A stretch of 64,000 nucleotides of DNA from Pseudonocardia endophytica (GCF_004339565.1 NZ_SMFZ01000001.1:2046001-2110000); one strand, 5' to 3'. Positions 43,286-51,418 are shown, numbered from the stretch's first letter. The notes: generated by a model from the sequence alone, not told the origin. Made by a program: numbers and translations.

Positions 43286-45376
43286 CCGTACGCCGGGGTC
43301 GGGGTGACCGAGGTCGGTGAGCCATCCCCGCAGCACCCGGTGCAGCGCCTCGGCCCCGACCACCTCGCCGGGGTCGCTCCAGCCGGCCGGGTACAGCACG
43401 AACGCCTCGTTCTGCGGGCCGCCCAGCCCACCGTGCGAACCGACGTGCGGCTCGAACGCGGACGCGTCGTCGAGCACCGGGTCGTACCGGCTGTTGATCA
43501 TCAGGTCGGCGCAGTGCTCGAAGGAGTCCACCCGCGCGACCAGCCCGGACGCGTGCGGCCCGTACTCCAGGAGCGGGTCGTCGCCGGTCAGCGTGCCGTC
43601 GGCGAGCCGGTGCGCGCCGTCACGCCCCAGCACGAGCGGCCCGAACTCGTCGCTGCGCACGAGCAGGAAGCCGACGCCGGGATGGTCGACGAGCCCGGGC
43701 AGCAGACCGGGATGCTCGCGTTCGAGCGTCTCCAGGGACACGCGGCCCGGGTGGTCGGTGAACGACACCAGCGCCGTGTGCCCGGAGCAGAGGACCACCA
43801 CCTCGGGTGCCACCCGGCCCGGCGCCGCCGGCTCCGGCGACGTCCGCTGCCGGATCCGGCGCCGGGCCCGCAGCATGCCTGCGACCGGGCCGGACAGGTC
43901 GCCCGCCTCGGCCATCGCGGCGCCGAACTGCCAGCCCTCCGCACGGCTCGGACCCCGCGACGGCCGCGGGTCGGTGTCCGCCGGGTCCGGTTCCGGCTCG
44001 TACTCGCACAGCCGGGCGACGAGCTTCCCGATCGGCTCGCCGAAGCGGTCGGCGAACGCCTCGCCCTGGGTCTGCCCGTGGTCGGACAGCACGACCAGCT
44101 CGTACGGGCGCGGGGCGAGCGCGACGGCCCGGTGCAGCCGCCCGATCTGCTGGTCGATCGCGCGCAGTACCGACAGCGCGTCGGCCCGCTCGATGCCGGA
44201 GTGGTGGGCGACCTCGTCGTAGCCGACGAAGTCCGCGTAGGCGACCGGCCGCCCCGCCAGCACGTCCTCGATCAACGCCGAGACGACGACGTCGCGGGCG
44301 ATCACGGTCGTACCCGGCCGCACGAGCGGGTACCAGCCGCCGCGGCGGATCCGCGGCCGTACGTCCGCGCGCCGCTGCCGGGCGGCGTCGACGAGCTCGC
44401 GCAGCACGTCGACGACGGCGGCGACGAGCGTGCGCACGCCGTTCACCGGGTTCGCGAAGTAGGCGTAGTAGCCGGCCCCGATCCGGTCCGACCGCACCCG
44501 GCCGCCGCGTCCCCGGGTCAGCAGCGGGACGGCACTGACCGTCAGGCTGATGTGCGCCGCGTCGCCGGTGAACAGGTTGCCGCGCCCGGCGCCGTCGTCG
44601 TGCAGCAGGCCGGTGCCGTCGGAGACCCGGCGCTCGATCTCGGCCGCGTCGCCGGGCGAGGAGCAGGTCATCACCCGGCCGCGTCCCTCGGCGGACTTCT
44701 CGTACCAGCGGAAGCCGACGACGTCGTCGTTGCGCCCGTGCAGGATGCCGGCCTGGCTGGCCCCGGTCTGGGCGCTCCAGTCGGTGTGCCACCCGGCCAG
44801 CGCGTGCGTGCCGTCGGTGAGCCATCGGGCCAGCGTTGGCATCGTCCCGTCGCGCACCGCACGGCGCAGGATCGGCAGCCCCAGGCCGTCGACCTGCAGG
44901 AACAGGACGCCGGGGACGGCAGACCCGTGGTCGGCGACCCGGCGGCGGGCGCGCAGGCCCGCACGCCGGAAGAAGATCTCGTCCTCGTCGATCGCCAGCA
45001 GGGCGCTCACCGCGACGACCGTCACCGCCGTCCCGAGCACGACGGCGGCCGCGGCGAGCACGCCGTCCAGCCGGACGCCCGGCACGATCGGGAACAGCGC
45101 CGCGACGGCCGCGACCAGGAGCACGAGAGCGCCGACCCCGAACGTGTACACGGCGATCGGCAACGCCACGCGCATCAGCAGCGGCCAGACGACGGCGGCC
45201 AGCAGGCCGAGAAGCAGCGCGCACGCCGGCGCCTGCCACCAGGACGCGAGCGCGAACCCGGCCAGCGCGTCGTCGAGCAGGACCAGGGCCGCCGTCGCGG
45301 CGAGCCAGACGAGCAGGAACCGGGCGAACGACCGGCCGCCACGGACGAGCCGGCCCGGGCCGGGCGCGTCCGTCAC
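43172..45376 (-). CDS. Membrane-anchored phosphodiesterase/alkaline-phosphatase-superfamily protein with holin-like N-terminus
   Basis: A 734-residue protein from GTG 45376, overlapping the DedA-family stop (GTGA). The N-terminal ~150 residues hold four TM helices of the phage-holin-like 4_2 type. The rest is a type I phosphodiesterase/alkaline phosphatase domain: VPGVLFLQVDGLGLPILRRA with the metal Asp, TGASQAGILHGRNDDVVGFR with the probable nucleophile Ser/Thr, YADFVGYDEVAHHSGIERAD and VVLSDHGQTQGEAFADRFGE. It likely hydrolyses a phosphodiester or nucleotide bond outside the membrane. The C-terminal ~38 residues (His/Arg-rich) overlap the opposite-strand small gene and may be recent read-through. 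Confidence 0.82.
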   Translation of the reverse strand: MTDAPGPGRLVRGGRSFARFLLVWLAATAALVLLDDALAGFALASWWQAPACALLLGLLAAVVWPLLMRVALPIAVYTFGVGALVLLVAAVAALFPIVPGVRLDGVLAAAAVVLGTAVTVVAVSALLAIDEDEIFFRRAGLRARRRVADHGSAVPGVLFLQVDGLGLPILRRAVRDGTMPTLARWLTDGTHALAGWHTDWSAQTGASQAGILHGRNDDVVGFRWYEKSAEGRGRVMTCSSPGDAAEIERRVSDGTGLLHDDGAGRGNLFTGDAAHISLTVSAVPLLTRGRGGRVRSDRIGAGYYAYFANPVNGVRTLVAAVVDVLRELVDAARQRRADVRPRIRRGGWYPLVRPGTTVIARDVVVSALIEDVLAGRPVAYADFVGYDEVAHHSGIERADALSVLRAIDQQIGRLHRAVALAPRPYELVVLSDHGQTQGEAFADRFGEPIGKLVARLCEYEPEPDPADTDPRPSRGPSRAEGWQFGAAMAEAGDLSGPVAGMLRARRRIRQRTSPEPAAPGRVAPEVVVLCSGHTALVSFTDHPGRVSLETLEREHPGLLPGLVDHPGVGFLLVRSDEFGPLVLGRDGAHRLADGTLTGDDPLLEYGPHASGLVARVDSFEHCADLMINSRYDPVLDDASAFEPHVGSHGGLGGPQNEAFVLYPAGWSDPGEVVGAEALHRVLRGWLTDLGHPDPGVRSGPGEHTRHHGQDQRGHAHDGHGARRDVEPADHDPGR

Positions 45377-46011
45377 GGATGCGGCGCCCCGACGGCCGGT
45401 GCCGCGGACGGGGTGCGACGCGCGCGCCACCGCCCGATCAGCGCCGAGACGCCGCCGACGACCAGCACGAGCACGGTGGCCATCGCGGCGGCGACCAGCG
45501 GGGAGTCGAACACGTTGCCGGACACGACGCCGAGCACGCAGTAGAGCAGCGCCCACAGCACGGCGCCGACGGCCGTCGCGGGGACCAGGCGCCGCCACGG
45601 CAGCCCCATCGCGGCGGCCGAGACGAGCACCGGGATCCGCCCGGCGGGCACGACCCGGCCGACCATGACGACCAGCCAGCCGCGGCGGGAGAACAGCTCC
45701 CGCATCCGGCCCAGCCGCTCCGGGGTCTGCCCGCGGGTGAGCCAGCCCAGCACGGCGTCGCTCCCCTTGCGCGCCAGCGCGAACGTGACCAGGTCACCGG
45801 TCAGCGCGGCCGCGACGGCGATCACCAGCACGAGCGGCAGCGACAGCGCCGTCGACGTCAGGGCGACCGCGGAGGCCGCGCCGACGACGGCCCCGGTCGG
45901 CACCACCGGCACGATCGACCCGACCAGCACGCCGACAGCGACGACGAGGTAGCCGGCCCGTCCCGCGGCCGGGGTCAGCTCGGCGTCGACCCACTGGACG
46001 ATCGAATTCAC
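45373..46011 (-). CDS. DedA-family membrane protein (SNARE-associated domain)
   Basis: A 212-residue protein from GTG 46011, overlapping the hydrolase stop (GTGA). About five helices; VGSIVPVVPTGAVVGAASAV, RRGWLVVMVGRVVPAGRIPV with the DedA signature arginine and GRxxPxxR-like motif, and LPWRRLVPATAVGAVLWALL. DedA proteins act in polyprenyl-phosphate recycling or lipid scrambling and influence membrane potential. The position in a unit with a membrane phosphodiesterase and a metallo-hydrolase suggests envelope lipid metabolism. Confidence 0.85.
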   Translation of the reverse strand: MNSIVQWVDAELTPAAGRAGYLVVAVGVLVGSIVPVVPTGAVVGAASAVALTSTALSLPLVLVIAVAAALTGDLVTFALARKGSDAVLGWLTRGQTPERLGRMRELFSRRGWLVVMVGRVVPAGRIPVLVSAAAMGLPWRRLVPATAVGAVLWALLYCVLGVVSGNVFDSPLVAAAMATVLVLVVGGVSALIGRWRARRTPSAAPAVGAPHP

Positions 46012-46826
46012 CGATCGCTCCGATGGCCGTGCAGCGGCTCCACGGCGCCACCGGGCGGCACGACCACGACGCGCGTCGGGTGCCCGGCCGCCGCGACCTC
46101 GTCGGCGAAGGCGTGCGGGGGTTCGACGAGCAGGCGCCGCATCCTCGCGCCCGGTCCCCCCGGCAGCTCGCACAGACCGGTCACGGCCAGCGTCCCCCAG
46201 TGCACCGGCACGGCCACGGCCGGGCGCAGCCGCCGGACCGCCTCGGCGGCACCGGCCGGGTCCAGGTGCCCCGGCCCCAGGTTCGGTCCCCAGCCCCACA
46301 CCGGGAGCGCGGCGAGGTCGATCGGGCCCTGGGCGGCGATGTCGTCGAGACCGTCGAACAGGCCGGTGTCGCCGGAGACGTAGACGCGGACGCCGTCCGC
46401 CTCGAGCAGGTGGCCCATCGCCCGCGCGTCCGGACCGTGCGTGAGACGCGGACCCCAGCGGTGCCCGGAGTGGTCGGCGGGGACGCCCGTGACGCGCAGC
46501 CCGCCGTCGGTGAGCACCTCGCCGACGCCGATCTCCTCGACACGCGGGACGCCCTTGCGCCGCAACCACTCCCCCGCTCCACGCGGGACGACGACGCGGG
46601 CGTCTCGGGGCAGCCGTCGCAGGGAGCCGATGTGCAGGTGGTCGGCGTGCAGGTGCGAGATCAGCACGAGCGAGATGTCGGCGACGTCCTCGGGGGACAC
46701 GGCCGGGACGACGCGGCGCAGCGGCCCGACCCGCGCGGTGAGAACCGGGTCGGTGAGCACGACCCGCCCGCCCATCCTGATCCACAGCGTGCTGTGGCCG
46801 AGGAAGCGCATCCGGGGCAGGTCCAC
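46008..46826 (-). CDS. Metallo-beta-lactamase-fold hydrolase (UlaG/NAPE-PLD-like)
   Basis: A 272-residue hydrolase from GTG 46826. It shows FLGHSTLWIRMGGRVVLTDP, the metal motif SHLHADHLH, a downstream VPADHSGHRWGPRLTHGP, YVSGDTGLFDG with the bridging Asp, and VPVHWGTLAV with the last His. The arrangement is that of the L-ascorbate-6-phosphate lactonase/NAPE-phospholipase D group. A phospholipid or lactone substrate is plausible. It heads the three-gene unit with DedA and phosphodiesterase genes, all joined by overlapping stops and starts. Confidence 0.88.
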   Translation of the reverse strand: MDLPRMRFLGHSTLWIRMGGRVVLTDPVLTARVGPLRRVVPAVSPEDVADISLVLISHLHADHLHIGSLRRLPRDARVVVPRGAGEWLRRKGVPRVEEIGVGEVLTDGGLRVTGVPADHSGHRWGPRLTHGPDARAMGHLLEADGVRVYVSGDTGLFDGLDDIAAQGPIDLAALPVWGWGPNLGPGHLDPAGAAEAVRRLRPAVAVPVHWGTLAVTGLCELPGGPGARMRRLLVEPPHAFADEVAAAGHPTRVVVVPPGGAVEPLHGHRSDR

Positions 46827-46854
46827 ACCCTCAGTATCGCAGCCGGCTCGCCGG

Positions 46855-47265
46855 TCAGGGCAGTCCGAGGACCCGGTCCACGGCGATCTCCAGCACCACG
46901 CGCTTCGGGTTCACCCGCGGCACCTGGTAACGGACCGTGTAGCGCTCCTCCGCGTCGCGGACGACGTCCGCCTCCGGCCGGACGACGGCCAGCCCCTCGA
47001 GCGTCGACCACCGCCCCGGCTCGATCTGGGTGAGCGCGACCCGCGCCCCGCCCCGATCCGCCCACGCCGCCACGTTGCGCTCCTTCTGCGACCCGGCGCT
47101 GCACATCACCCGCGCGATCCCCTCCTCGACGTCGAGCGTCGCGTTGACCGCGACGACGTGCGGGGTGCCGTTGCGGCGCAACGTGGTCAGCAGGCAGACG
47201 TGCCGTTCGGTCCAGAACGCACGCCACTCGTCGGAGACGCCGTCGGACAACGTTCGTGCCGTCAT
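46855..47265 (-). CDS. Pyridoxamine-5'-phosphate-oxidase-fold (F420/PPOX) protein
   Basis: A 136-residue protein from ATG 47265; the longer frame to 47379 is not protein-like. The split beta-barrel start is clear: FWTERHVCLLTTLRRNGTPH, VVAVNATLDVEEGIARVMCS, GSQKERNVAAWADRGGARVA. Such actinobacterial proteins bind F420 or flavin and reduce small substrates. Substrate unknown. Ends with RVNPKRVVLEIAVDRVLGL, the usual last strand. It lies 28 nt upstream of the metallo-hydrolase start on the same strand and may be the first gene of that unit. Confidence 0.82.
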   Translation of the reverse strand: MTARTLSDGVSDEWRAFWTERHVCLLTTLRRNGTPHVVAVNATLDVEEGIARVMCSAGSQKERNVAAWADRGGARVALTQIEPGRWSTLEGLAVVRPEADVVRDAEERYTVRYQVPRVNPKRVVLEIAVDRVLGLP

Positions 47266-47433
47266 GTCCCGATCCTCGTCTCCCGGTCGTCCGTCCCGCG
47301 CACCCGGGTGGTGCGTCCCGGCCGGGCGATCCTCGTTCGGGCGACTTACCTGTCGATCATGACGGGGTGTCGCCACCATTCCGTCATCACAGACGTCACT
47401 CGAACCTCATACGTCACACGACGGGAGCACATC

Positions 47434-48000
47434 ATGTCCCTCCGCACGACCACTCTCCGCACCATGACCGTCCTCGCCGCCGCCACGATCGCCGCGCTTC
47501 CGCTGGCCGGGATCGCGTCCGCGGCGCCGGCTGCGGACAAGGATTGCAAGGACTTCTCGAGCCAGGCGGCGGCGCAGGCGGCTCTTCTCCCGGGAGACCC
47601 GGACGGGCTCGACCGGAACAAGAACGGAATCGCCTGCGAGGACTTCGACTACGGATCGGGCGGCAGCTCCGGCGCCCCGGCCACCTCGTCGCCCGGCTCG
47701 TCGGGGTCCGCGTCGTCGGGCTCGTCCTCGTCCGGATCCGTGTCGTCCAGCGCGTCCGGGTCGGCCTCGTCCGGGTCGGCGTCGTCCGGCTCCGGCTCGT
47801 CCGGCGGATCGAACGAGCCGGTCAACCAGGTGACGACCGTGCCGTCCGGCAGCGTGGACGCGGGCGACGGCAGCGCCGACGGTCGGCCGGGCGACGGTGC
47901 CGCGGCCGCGTTCGTGCTCGCCGGATTCGGCGCCGTCACCGCGTCCGGCGCGGCCGTGACGGTCTGGCGCACCCGCCGCCCGGCCCGCGACCGGGGATGA
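47434..48000 (+). CDS. Exported excalibur-domain protein with Ser/Gly linker
   Basis: A 188-residue protein, ATG 47434 behind GGGAG. Sec signal peptide at residues 1-30 (MTVLAAATIAALPLAGIASA). One excalibur calcium-binding domain at about 36-70: DCKDFSSQAAAQAAL, then DPDGLDRNKNGIACEDF with the DxDxxG-type loop and paired cysteines. A low-complexity Ser/Gly/Ala segment of about 60 residues follows, then a C-terminal TM helix and a basic tail (WRTRRPARDRG). The tail resembles a sortase substrate, but no LPXTG-type motif is visible before the helix. The stop overlaps the sortase start. Confidence 0.85.
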   Translation: MSLRTTTLRTMTVLAAATIAALPLAGIASAAPAADKDCKDFSSQAAAQAALLPGDPDGLDRNKNGIACEDFDYGSGGSSGAPATSSPGSSGSASSGSSSSGSVSSSASGSASSGSASSGSGSSGGSNEPVNQVTTVPSGSVDAGDGSADGRPGDGAAAAFVLAGFGAVTASGAAVTVWRTRRPARDRG

Positions 48001-48965
48001 CGATCACCGGACCCGACACCGGCGGCCCGGCGACGACCGCGCAGGTGCTGCCGGCCTCGGACGCGGTTCCGCGGCCGGAGGCGGTCGGGACGCCCCTCGC
48101 CGGCCCGCCGTCGGCGCCACTGATCACCGAACGGGTGCGGATCCGGCCGTCCACGGCCGGATCCGCACCGGACCCGCGATCAGGCACATCTCACGGCGAC
48201 GGACCTTCGCGGTCGGCGGTCGCCGCGGCGCCACACGTCGGCGCGTCCGTCCGGCCGGTGTCCTGCGCGGCGACGCCCCCTCGCTCCCCGGCGAGGCGGA
48301 CGGCCGGGGACGGCACGTCCGGGACCGCGGCGGCGGGACGCCGTCCGGCGGTGCGCGTCCATCGGGTGGGGCCGGGTGTCGCGGCCGTCCTGCTCGTCCT
48401 GACGCTGCTCACGGTCGCGGCGTTCGTCCCGCCCGCACTGGGCGGGACGGTGGCGCCGCTTCCCACGACCACGGTCCGGCCGGCGGCCGCACCCGAACCC
48501 GGCGCGTCGGCGCCGACGCGGGTGCGGGTGGCGGCGCTCGGGCTGGACGGCCCGGTCGTGCCGCTGGGCCTGGACCGGGCCGGCGCGCTCGACGTCCCGC
48601 GTCGCGGAGACGTGACCGGCTGGTACACCGGGAGCCCGGCACCCGGACGTCGCGGACCGTCGGTGCTGGCCGCGCACGTGGACTGGAACCACGAGCCCGG
48701 CCCGTTCTTCCGGCTGCGCGAGCTCGCCGCGGGTGACCTGGTGGAGGTGGACCGCGCCGACGGCTCGGTCGCGACGTTCGAGGTGCAGGCCGTGCGCCGG
48801 TACCCGAAGGACGCGTTCCCCACCGACGAGGTCTACGGGAACGTGCCGTGGGCCGGTCTGCGGCTGGTGACGTGCGGGGGGTCGTTCGACCGCGGGGCGC
48901 GCAGCTACGAGGACAACGTCGTCGCCTACGCGGCGCTCGTTCAGCCGGGCCGCGGTCCGACGTAG
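47997..48965 (+). CDS. Class F sortase
   Basis: A 322-residue protein from ATG 47997, coupled to the excalibur gene (ATGA). The cytoplasmic N-terminus of about 120 residues is long and Pro/Ala-rich; one TM helix (GVAAVLLVLTLLTVAAFVPP) precedes the sortase domain. Catalytic residues: His in VLAAHVDWNHE (H227), Cys in LRLVTCGGSFD (C293) and Arg in GARSYEDNVV (R302). Class F sortases are actinobacterial transpeptidases with mostly unknown substrates. The excalibur protein made from the same mRNA is the natural candidate. The 3' end overlaps the convergent citrate synthase gene by 25 nt. Confidence 0.88.
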   Translation: MTITGPDTGGPATTAQVLPASDAVPRPEAVGTPLAGPPSAPLITERVRIRPSTAGSAPDPRSGTSHGDGPSRSAVAAAPHVGASVRPVSCAATPPRSPARRTAGDGTSGTAAAGRRPAVRVHRVGPGVAAVLLVLTLLTVAAFVPPALGGTVAPLPTTTVRPAAAPEPGASAPTRVRVAALGLDGPVVPLGLDRAGALDVPRRGDVTGWYTGSPAPGRRGPSVLAAHVDWNHEPGPFFRLRELAAGDLVEVDRADGSVATFEVQAVRRYPKDAFPTDEVYGNVPWAGLRLVTCGGSFDRGARSYEDNVVAYAALVQPGRGPT

Positions 48966-50197
48966 ACACCGACCGGACGGAACCGCAGGCCTGGCTCGCG
49001 GTACTCCTCCAGCGCGTGCGCCACCCACCCGACCGTGCGGGCCACCGCGAAGATCGCCTCGCCGGCGTCGGAGCGCAGGTCGAAGGCGTGCATCAGGGCG
49101 GCGAGCGCGAGGTCGACGTTCGGCCAAGACGCGCCGCCACGGGCCATCCCGTCCACGAGAGCGTCCACGGTGGACAGGACGTCGGCGGCGGGCGGGTCGT
49201 CGCGCAGGAGCGCGAACAGTCTCGCTGCCCTCGGGTCCGGTCTGGTGTAGACGGCGTGCCCGAAGCCCGGCACCCGCTCACCCGCGCGCAGACGTTCCGC
49301 GAGCACCCCGACCGGATCGGCACGGGCGTCGCCGAGGAGACGATGGGCGAGGCCGCTGACCAGGCCGTGGTCCCGGCCGTCGAGGGCGCCCAGCCCGGCC
49401 GAGACGACGGCGTACACGTCGGCCCGCGTGCTGGCCGCCACGCGGGCGGCGACGGTGGACGCGGCCAGGCCGTGGTCGGCGAGCAGAACGAGCGCCGCAC
49501 CGAACGCCGGCGGTGGGTCACCCGCCCGTCCCGGGTCCCGGAGCAGCGCCGGCCACAGGATGCCCGCGATGCCCTCACCACTCGCCGTCGCACCCCGTGT
49601 CGGCGTGTCGCACCCGCTGCGACCGGTGCGGCGCGCCGGGGAGGGGTGCGGCACGGCGGGGGGCGCGGCAGAGCCGGTCGGGGCGAGTGCAGCAACCGTC
49701 GTCCCGAGCAGGCTCGCCGCCGTCCGGACCACGGCGGGCTCGGAAACGTCGGCGCGCAGCGGATCGACGGCGGCCTGCGCGGCGACGGCCAGCCGGATCC
49801 GGTCGGTCAGCCGTGTGCCGGGTGGGAGAGCGGCGATCGCGGCACGGGCGATCCGCTCGCGTCCCGGGTCCGGGAGCAGATCCGGCGGGTCGGTCTCCCA
49901 CAGCAACCCCGCTGTCTCCTCCAGCGACGGCAGCGATGCCGCGCGGACCCCGCGATAGCACAACCCGTCGTCGGAGAGCAGGGAGATCGCCGTCCGGATC
50001 CGCTCGACGGCGCCGGACGGCGGGTCCGACTCGCGCCCGCGCGCCGCGAGCCGCTCGACCTCGTCCTCGGCGAACCGGCTCCCCCGCCGCTCGGCACTGC
50101 GCACGCTCGTCAGCAGCCCGCGGCTGACATAGGCGTACACGGTCTCCCGCTTCACGCCGAGCCGCTCGGCCGTCTCGGCCGCCGTCAGGTACTGCAC
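48941..50197 (-). CDS. DNA-binding citrate synthase (N-terminal HTH + citrate synthase)
   Basis: A 418-residue fusion from ATG 50197. Residues 1-50 form a MerR/excisionase-like winged helix: MQYLTAAETAERLGVKRETV, YAYVSRGLLTSVRS, RRGSRFAEDEVERLA. The citrate synthase fold then shows ADHGLAASTVAARVAASTRA (first catalytic His), RVPGFGHAVYTRPDPRAARL (second His) and WPNVDLALAALM with the acidic residue (D362). A stretch of about 24 residues, PHPSPARRTGRSGCDTPTRG and neighbours, is encoded by a palindromic repeat (49584-49657) and sits in the large-domain loop. The gene is divergent from another citrate synthase, with a palindrome in between. Autoregulation or acyl-CoA sensing is inferred. Confidence 0.85.
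   Translation of the reverse strand: MQYLTAAETAERLGVKRETVYAYVSRGLLTSVRSAERRGSRFAEDEVERLAARGRESDPPSGAVERIRTAISLLSDDGLCYRGVRAASLPSLEETAGLLWETDPPDLLPDPGRERIARAAIAALPPGTRLTDRIRLAVAAQAAVDPLRADVSEPAVVRTAASLLGTTVAALAPTGSAAPPAVPHPSPARRTGRSGCDTPTRGATASGEGIAGILWPALLRDPGRAGDPPPAFGAALVLLADHGLAASTVAARVAASTRADVYAVVSAGLGALDGRDHGLVSGLAHRLLGDARADPVGVLAERLRAGERVPGFGHAVYTRPDPRAARLFALLRDDPPAADVLSTVDALVDGMARGGASWPNVDLALAALMHAFDLRSDAGEAIFAVARTVGWVAHALEEYREPGLRFRPVGVYVGPRPG
49584..49657. repeat. Palindromic repeat, family B copy 2, inside a coding sequence
   Basis: GTCGCACCCC (49587-49596) and GGGGTGCGGC (49643-49652) form the outer stem. CGGCGTGTCGCACC pairs imperfectly with GGTGCGGCGCGCCG inside. It is the same element as at 31159-31224. 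Here it is translated, in frame, within the DNA-binding citrate synthase gene. Confidence 0.7.
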
Positions 50198-50209
50198 GGG
50201 TTGAGGCTA

Positions 50210-50234
50210 TCAACATTGATCGAATCAATATTGA
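50210..50234. promoter_or_regulatory. AT-rich palindromic operator between citrate synthase genes
   Basis: TCAACATTGAT (50210-50220), CGA, ATCAATATTGA (50224-50234) is a 25-bp palindrome with one mismatched pair between the arms. A further half-site, ATTGA, follows at about 50239-50243. Such AT-rich sequence stands out strongly in this region. It lies in the 69-nt divergent promoter space and is the natural target of the adjacent HTH-citrate synthase. Confidence 0.75.
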
Positions 50235-50266
50235 CGATATTGAAACGCCGGCGGACAGTCGCGGCC

Positions 50267-51418
50267 ATGACCAGCATCGAGGAGCGGCCCTCCACCCCGT
50301 CGGGGCTGCGTGGCGTCGTCGTCACGTCCACCGCGATCGGTGACGTGCGCGGCGACGAGGGCTTCTACCACTACCGCCAGTACCCGGCCGTCGAGCTCGC
50401 GCGGACGCGCTCGTTCACCGACGTCTGGTTCCTGTTCGTGCACGGCCGTCTCCCGGAGCGCGACGAGGCGGCCGCGTTCGCCGTCGAGGTCGCGGACCAG
50501 CGGACGCTGCCGGACGCGGTGCGGGCCGCACTCCCGTCGATCGCGGCCGCGGGCGACCGGTTCGACCCGCTCGCCGGCCTGCGCACGGCACTGTCGCTCT
50601 ACACGGCCGCCCGCGGGTTGCCGACGACGTGGGACGCCGGTCCGCAACGTCGTCGCGCCGATGCCCTCGCCGTCTGCGCCGTGACGCCGACGATCCTGGC
50701 CGCGCTGTTCCGCCTGCGCCACGGAGAGCGGATCGTCGAGCCGCGGCGGGACCTTCCTGATGCGGCGCACTGGTTGTACCTGCTGACCGGCGAGGAGCCG
50801 GCTCCGGAGCAGGCTCGCGCCGTCGAGCAGTACCTGATCGCGACGATCGACCACGGTTTCAACGCGTCCACGTTCACCGCACGCGTCGTCGCCTCCACCG
50901 GCGCCGACGTCGTCTCCGCCGTGGCCGCCGCGATCGGCGCGTTCTCCGGGCCGCTGCACGGCGGCGCGCCGGACCGCGCCCTGGATGCCCTCGACGAGAT
51001 CGGCGACGGCGCGCCGGAGGACTGGGTCAGGGCGAGGATCGCGGGTGGCGAGCGGATCATGGGATTCGGGCACGCCGTCTACACCACGCACGACCCGCGC
51101 ACGGCGCTGCTTCGCGAGGTCGCCGAACGGCTCGGCGGCCCGCTGACGGCCCGCGCGGTCGACGTCGAGCGCCGGGTCGGGTCCACGCTGGCCCAGCTGA
51201 AGCCGGACCACCTGCTGTACGCCAACGTCGAGTTCTACGCCGGTGTCGTGATGGAGCAGTGCGGGATCCCGCGGTCGATGTTCACGCCGACGTTCACGGT
51301 GAGCCGCGTGGTCGGGTGGTGCGCGCACGTCCTGGAGCAGGCCGGCGAGCGGCGCCTCATCCGGCCGTCCGCCCGCTACGTCGGCCCGCCTCCGCCGGCT
51401 CCGGTCCCGGCTGCCTGA
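50267..51418 (+). CDS. Citrate synthase
   Basis: A 383-residue citrate synthase from ATG 50267. It shows LRGVVVTSTAIGDVRGDEGF and YHYRQYPAVELARTRSFTDV at the N-terminus, then IDHGFNASTFTARVVAS (substrate His), SGPLHGGAPDRALD, RIMGFGHAVYTTHDPR (catalytic His) and ANVEFYAGVVMEQCGIPRSM. The usual catalytic Asp is Glu here (E322), as I recall also for some Gram-positive CitA-type paralogues. It condenses acetyl-CoA with oxaloacetate, or a related acyl-CoA/oxoacid pair. Expression is probably governed by the palindrome directly upstream and by the divergent DNA-binding paralogue. Confidence 0.9.
   Translation: MTSIEERPSTPSGLRGVVVTSTAIGDVRGDEGFYHYRQYPAVELARTRSFTDVWFLFVHGRLPERDEAAAFAVEVADQRTLPDAVRAALPSIAAAGDRFDPLAGLRTALSLYTAARGLPTTWDAGPQRRRADALAVCAVTPTILAALFRLRHGERIVEPRRDLPDAAHWLYLLTGEEPAPEQARAVEQYLIATIDHGFNASTFTARVVASTGADVVSAVAAAIGAFSGPLHGGAPDRALDALDEIGDGAPEDWVRARIAGGERIMGFGHAVYTTHDPRTALLREVAERLGGPLTARAVDVERRVGSTLAQLKPDHLLYANVEFYAGVVMEQCGIPRSMFTPTFTVSRVVGWCAHVLEQAGERRLIRPSARYVGPPPPAPVPAA

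Noticed and set aside
47661..47815. Ser/Gly/Ala codon repeats in the excalibur gene as a possible separate DNA repeat element
   Set aside because: The repetition follows the reading frame and encodes a flexible linker; it is ordinary low-complexity coding sequence.
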